Both the position numbers and the translations under genes were made by a program. This document shows, piece after piece, positions 60,931 to 64,000 of a stretch of DNA of 64,000 nucleotides (the stretch's first letter is position 1; the number at the start of each line of letters is the position of its first letter). The notes beneath the pieces were generated by a model that worked only from the letters and a program-made list of their open reading frames with translations, was not told where the DNA came from and searched no databases. This stretch comes from Rhodobacterales bacterium (lineage in GTDB: Bacteria > Pseudomonadota > Alphaproteobacteria > Rhodobacterales > Rhodobacteraceae): contig JAPLPE010000024.1 of NCBI GenBank assembly GCA_026400355.1, positions 1 to 64,000 of the forward strand. Reading direction: 5' to 3'.

Positions 60931-62844
60931 CTAGCTTGCCACTTCTCCGCCATCGATGCGGGTGATCGCCACGACTGCGGGGCGGGGCAGATTGTCGCCA
61001 CGGAAGTCAGGCCAGCGGGTGCCTACGGTCGCCACCGTATCCGCGTTCTCGGCCGGATGCTGGACCGAAACGAACAGCGTTGTACCATCAGGGGTAAAGA
61101 AGGGGCCGGTCGCTTCTGCGCCTTCGGGGGTTGCGAACAACAGCTTCGGCAGGCCCCGCGCAGGGCCTTCCGTATCCATCCCATAGACGCCATCGGCGAT
61201 GTCAAAGTCATTGGCACCGTCAGTGGCCACAAAGATGCGGCCCTTGGGGTCAAAGGTGATGTTGTCAGGCGTCACGAACCAGCCGTTTTCGGTCGTATCG
61301 GGATGGAACGTAGCGCCCGTGGCGGCATCTGCAGGATTGCCGGCCATCATCAGCAGATCCCAGGTGTAGGTGTCGGCGGTATGGTCAGCTTCAGCACCCG
61401 CGCCACCCGGCGGGATCATCTCCACGATATGACCCCAGAAATTCTCGGGGCGGGTGTTGACGGGGTTCAGTTTGCCCGCCTCGCGCTTCTTGTTCTTCGT
61501 CATGACGGCATAAACTCGGCCCGTGACTGGATTGGTCTCGATATCCTCGGGTCGGTCCATCGGTGTCGCACCCAACAGGTCAGCCGCGATGCGCGTCTTG
61601 AGCAGAACATCGGCCTGTGTCGCAAATCCGTTTTCGGCAGTCAGCGGCCCGGTGCCCTGAGTCAGCGGCAACCAAGTGAGTCTGCCGTCCTCGTTGAACA
61701 CAGCGACTGAAAGGGTGCCGGCGTCAAGGATATCCTTGGCCGAAGCAGGGTTGGCAGGGTCATAGGCTGCCTCGGTCACAAAGCGGTAGACATATTCGAA
61801 ATAGTCGTCGTCCCCCATGTATACGACGACCCGGCCATCCTTGTTCTGCATGACAGTCGACGCTTCATGCGCCATCCGGCCCAACGCCGTACGCTTGATT
61901 GGCATCGCGGCGGGATCGTACGGGTCGATTTCCACAACCCAATCAAACCGGTTGGGCTCGTTCGGTTCCACGCTCACATCGAAACGGCTGTCGAACCGGG
62001 CGCGTCCATAGTAGTCCGACCCGTCATAGCCATAGCGCTCCAGCACATCCGGGAACGGTGTTGTGGCGATATCCCCGCCAAAGGTGTCGGACGCGCCTTC
62101 TTCGCAGGTCAGCACCGTACCCCAGGGGGTTACGCCGCCGCCGCAGTTATAGTTGGTGCCGCGCACCATCTTCCCCTCGGGATCGTACGAGGTCTTCATC
62201 CAGTCATGCCCGGCCAGAGGGCCGGAAATGGCGAACGGCGTCTCAAGTGTAAAGCGGCGGTTGTAGGTGCTGTCCTGCACCACGGCCCAGACACCATCAG
62301 TGCGCTTCACTTCGACGATCGAATGTCCGATCGCCATGTTGCACAACGCGACCTGTTCCGCCGTCATCTTCGCGCCACCTTCGCCGTCGTCGGGCAGGTC
62401 GGGGAACATGACGTTGAACGAGACATATTCGTTGTTCACGCACAGCAGGCCGTTGTCCGAAGACTGCGATCCCTTGGGCAGCGGCATGTAGGCGATGTAG
62501 TCGCAGTTGTAGCCAAACCGTTCCGCCTGCGCGGCGGCGTCTAGCGTGGCAACGTCCACGACCTCCTGCCCGGCCTTCATCGGATCGCCCCAGCCGACGA
62601 CCACATTGGCGTTGTAGCCATCGGCAACGTGGTGCGTATCGTCATAGACCCGCTTGAGTTCGCTGAACATCAGAGAGGACTGTGCGGTCTGCGCAACGGC
62701 CTGCCCGGCAAAAAGCGAGCCGACAAAACCCTGCGCCGCAATGGCGCCAAGGGTCGTGCCTGAACCAAGAAGGAAACCACGCCGCGAGACGCGCGCAGCG
62801 ATGACATTGCGGATATCGGGTTGGGTGATTCTGCGTTCGCGCAT
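60931..62844 (-). CDS. phoX: PhoX-family alkaline phosphatase (DUF839), Tat-exported
   Basis: A 637-residue protein with a twin-arginine signal (SRRGFLLGSG, Arg21-Arg22) and a PhoX/DUF839 beta-propeller. Blocks include NNEYVSFN, RGTNYNCGGGVTPWGTVLTCEEG (in part NCGGGVTPWGTVLTCEE, with the Cys/Glu metal-site region), GRMAHEAST, GDDDYFEYVYRFV and DNITFDPKGRIFVATDGAN. PhoX enzymes use Ca2+ and Fe3+ to release phosphate from monoesters in the periplasm and are common in marine bacteria. The ATG at 62842-62844 has AAAGGAG upstream; the longer frame to 62898 is rejected. Confidence 0.92.
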   Translation of the reverse strand: MRERRITQPDIRNVIAARVSRRGFLLGSGTTLGAIAAQGFVGSLFAGQAVAQTAQSSLMFSELKRVYDDTHHVADGYNANVVVGWGDPMKAGQEVVDVATLDAAAQAERFGYNCDYIAYMPLPKGSQSSDNGLLCVNNEYVSFNVMFPDLPDDGEGGAKMTAEQVALCNMAIGHSIVEVKRTDGVWAVVQDSTYNRRFTLETPFAISGPLAGHDWMKTSYDPEGKMVRGTNYNCGGGVTPWGTVLTCEEGASDTFGGDIATTPFPDVLERYGYDGSDYYGRARFDSRFDVSVEPNEPNRFDWVVEIDPYDPAAMPIKRTALGRMAHEASTVMQNKDGRVVVYMGDDDYFEYVYRFVTEAAYDPANPASAKDILDAGTLSVAVFNEDGRLTWLPLTQGTGPLTAENGFATQADVLLKTRIAADLLGATPMDRPEDIETNPVTGRVYAVMTKNKKREAGKLNPVNTRPENFWGHIVEMIPPGGAGAEADHTADTYTWDLLMMAGNPADAATGATFHPDTTENGWFVTPDNITFDPKGRIFVATDGANDFDIADGVYGMDTEGPARGLPKLLFATPEGAEATGPFFTPDGTTLFVSVQHPAENADTVATVGTRWPDFRGDNLPRPAVVAITRIDGGEVAS

Positions 62845-63183
62845 TCGGAGTCTCCTTTGTTGAATGAGATGGCCCCAGCGATACCCGTCACAAGTCACAG
62901 TTCAGCGACAATCGGACCAGCGGTCCCGGCTTCGCGAGATCGCTCATTTGTCCGGTTTACAGCCAGCGCACGAAGCAATGTGTCATGCCTCCGGAAACGT
63001 CGAGAACCTGCGTCTCGGGTCCTGCCAGTCCCTAAGCACGTCAAGAAAGCAATGAATGGTGACATCGATTGATTGTCCGTCGGCTGAAAACCCCATCTGT
63101 ATGCCGCGAGTCTATAACAATTGAAGCTGCGGACTCTGCAAACCCATGCAGAAATCCGTATCCTTCAGGCCGGCCCTTCGACG
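62845..63183. other. phoX upstream region
   Basis: A 339-bp gap between the phoX start and the stop of the RTX gene. It must hold the phoX promoter. I looked for a Pho box (two CTGTCAT-like halves 11 bp apart) and found no convincing pair. No gene seen. Confidence 0.6.
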
Positions 63184-64000
63184 TCAAACCAGAATGAAAT
63201 CCCCCGACCCTAATGCCGTATTGGCATCAAGCGTCGCAATCAGAACCTTTGAACGACTGCCGTCACCATCCGAATCGTAGTACAGCTTTCCTGACGCCCG
63301 GTCATAGACCAAGAAGTCGTTGCTATCGACAGCATTGGTCCCCAGCCGGAATTCAGACGAACTGATGCTGGAACCAAGCGCGCCAAAGACTGTATTTTCC
63401 AGCCCGATGAAATCCTGCGCGCCATTGAAATCGGTAATCCGGTCCGCATGGCTTGCGCTTGCCGGCGATGAAAAGACAAACGTGTCGGCGCCGCCCGCGC
63501 CACGCAGGGTGTCCTTGCCCGAACCGCCGTTCAGCGTGTCATTGCCAAGGCCACCGTTCAGATCGTTGGCAAGGGAATCTCCGGTCAGACGATCTGTAAA
63601 GTCGCTGCCGATGATCTTTTCCACGTTGCTGATGCGATCCTCAGACGCCCCGCCGATGGTTGCCGTGACGACTGTCGCCTCCTTGAGAGTCAGCGTGACG
63701 CCCGCAGTGCGATCGTCAAAGCTGACAGTATCCGTGCCGGCCCCACCATTGATCGTGTCCTTGCCAACCCCGCCGGTCAGCATGTCGTTTCCGTCGTCGC
63801 CGTTCAGGCTGTCATTGCCGCCCGCACCGTCGATGATGTCGTTGAAAAGCGTTCCGACAAACTGTTCGCCCGTCGATGTGCCCTGCCAGTCGACAGCAGT
63901 CGTCCGTGGGTCAAAAATCGCAGCATCAATACCGCTGGTTTCCGTATCGCTCCAGGTGACCATGAACCGTCCATCGATCAGGCCAGTCACGTCGGGCGCA
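63184..64000 (-). CDS. RTX (hemolysin-type calcium-binding) exoprotein, C-terminal part
   Basis: The open frame covers the last roughly 270 residues of a larger protein that continues past the right edge: it stays open to base 64000, and GLIDGRFMVTWSD looks mid-domain rather than N-terminal. After a short domain come RTX nonapeptides binding Ca2+ (GGAGNDSLNGDDGNDML, GGVGKDTINGGAGTDT; later GGLGNDTLNGGSGKDTL). The secretion-type tail ends LYYDSDGDGS and GDFILV. Such proteins leave by type I secretion; no T1SS genes are in the window. The activity is not visible because the N-terminal part is missing. Confidence 0.88.
   Translation of the reverse strand, partial: APDVTGLIDGRFMVTWSDTETSGIDAAIFDPRTTAVDWQGTSTGEQFVGTLFNDIIDGAGGNDSLNGDDGNDMLTGGVGKDTINGGAGTDTVSFDDRTAGVTLTLKEATVVTATIGGASEDRISNVEKIIGSDFTDRLTGDSLANDLNGGLGNDTLNGGSGKDTLRGAGGADTFVFSSPASASHADRITDFNGAQDFIGLENTVFGALGSSISSSEFRLGTNAVDSNDFLVYDRASGKLYYDSDGDGSRSKVLIATLDANTALGSGDFILV

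Noticed and set aside
62845-63183. Pho box upstream of phoX
   Set aside because: Isolated TGTCAT- or TGTGAC-like words occur, but no pair with the required 11-bp spacing.

Overview
The window looks like chromosome of a marine or roseobacter-type member of the Rhodobacterales (Alphaproteobacteria). The reasons are high GC, the ChvG/ChvI–HprK–RapZ–EIIA–HPr block next to pckA, a DUF1013/TrcR regulator, COQ9, PhoX, DUF6473, a TIGR02302 (DUF4175) protein beside lysA, and a threonine dehydrogenase of the short-loop type common in that order. No species can be named from sequence alone.

Layout. 1–2940: the tail of an IS630-type transposase, tRNA-Pro(CGG), and two paralogous DMT/EamA permeases. 3005–11553: leuB; a tightly coupled four-gene minus-strand unit (ABC ATPase, FtsX-like permease, lipocalin/AttH-like exported protein, PPOX-type flavoprotein); an MFS carrier; and a divergent SDR. 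11748–18865: a secreted arylsulfatase, the kbl–tdh threonine degradation operon, an MFS carrier and zapE. 19018–19072 holds five tandem 11-bp units between convergent genes. 19181–30624 is mostly a minus-strand housekeeping block: PPOX, TfoX-like, plsC–ftsX–ftsE, a zinc-ribbon membrane protein (plus strand), TIGR02302, lysA, a broken serine hydrolase, DUF2834, a tiny lipoprotein and argH.

30649–40696: TlpA-like thioredoxin, N-formylglutamate amidohydrolase, tRNA-Val(GAC), ribosomal protein L36 type B, a secreted PPC-domain protein, GNAT plus a degenerate caspase/peptidoglycan-binding protein, DUF3775, accA, a broken AraC–GyrI regulator, and a LysR/DUF4267 divergent pair. 40995–46701: a secreted zinc metalloprotease, a secreted protein made of six Cys-paired 70-residue repeats, TrcR and a periplasmic RNase T2. 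46704–53228: pckA (disrupted by one frameshift) divergent from chvI–chvG–hprK–rapZ–EIIA–HPr. This is the classical alphaproteobacterial link between envelope sensing and nitrogen-type PTS/carbon control, and a three-half-site operator lies between them. 53273–64000: acyltransferase, 3-hydroxybutyryl-CoA dehydrogenase, DUF6473, etfBA, a quinone oxidoreductase, COQ9, rpsU, an RTX remnant, PhoX, and the C-terminus of a second RTX protein running off the right edge.

The most interesting items are the six-repeat secreted protein with its metalloprotease neighbour, the AttH/ABC/PPOX unit, the pseudo-caspase with two peptidoglycan-binding domains, the 11-bp repeat array, and the pckA/chvI operator. 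Five genes or fragments look decayed (pckA, serine hydrolase, AraC half, RTX fragment, possible signal-peptide stub). pckA in particular could be a sequence error rather than a true pseudogene. I see no CRISPR array, phage module or obvious defence island.
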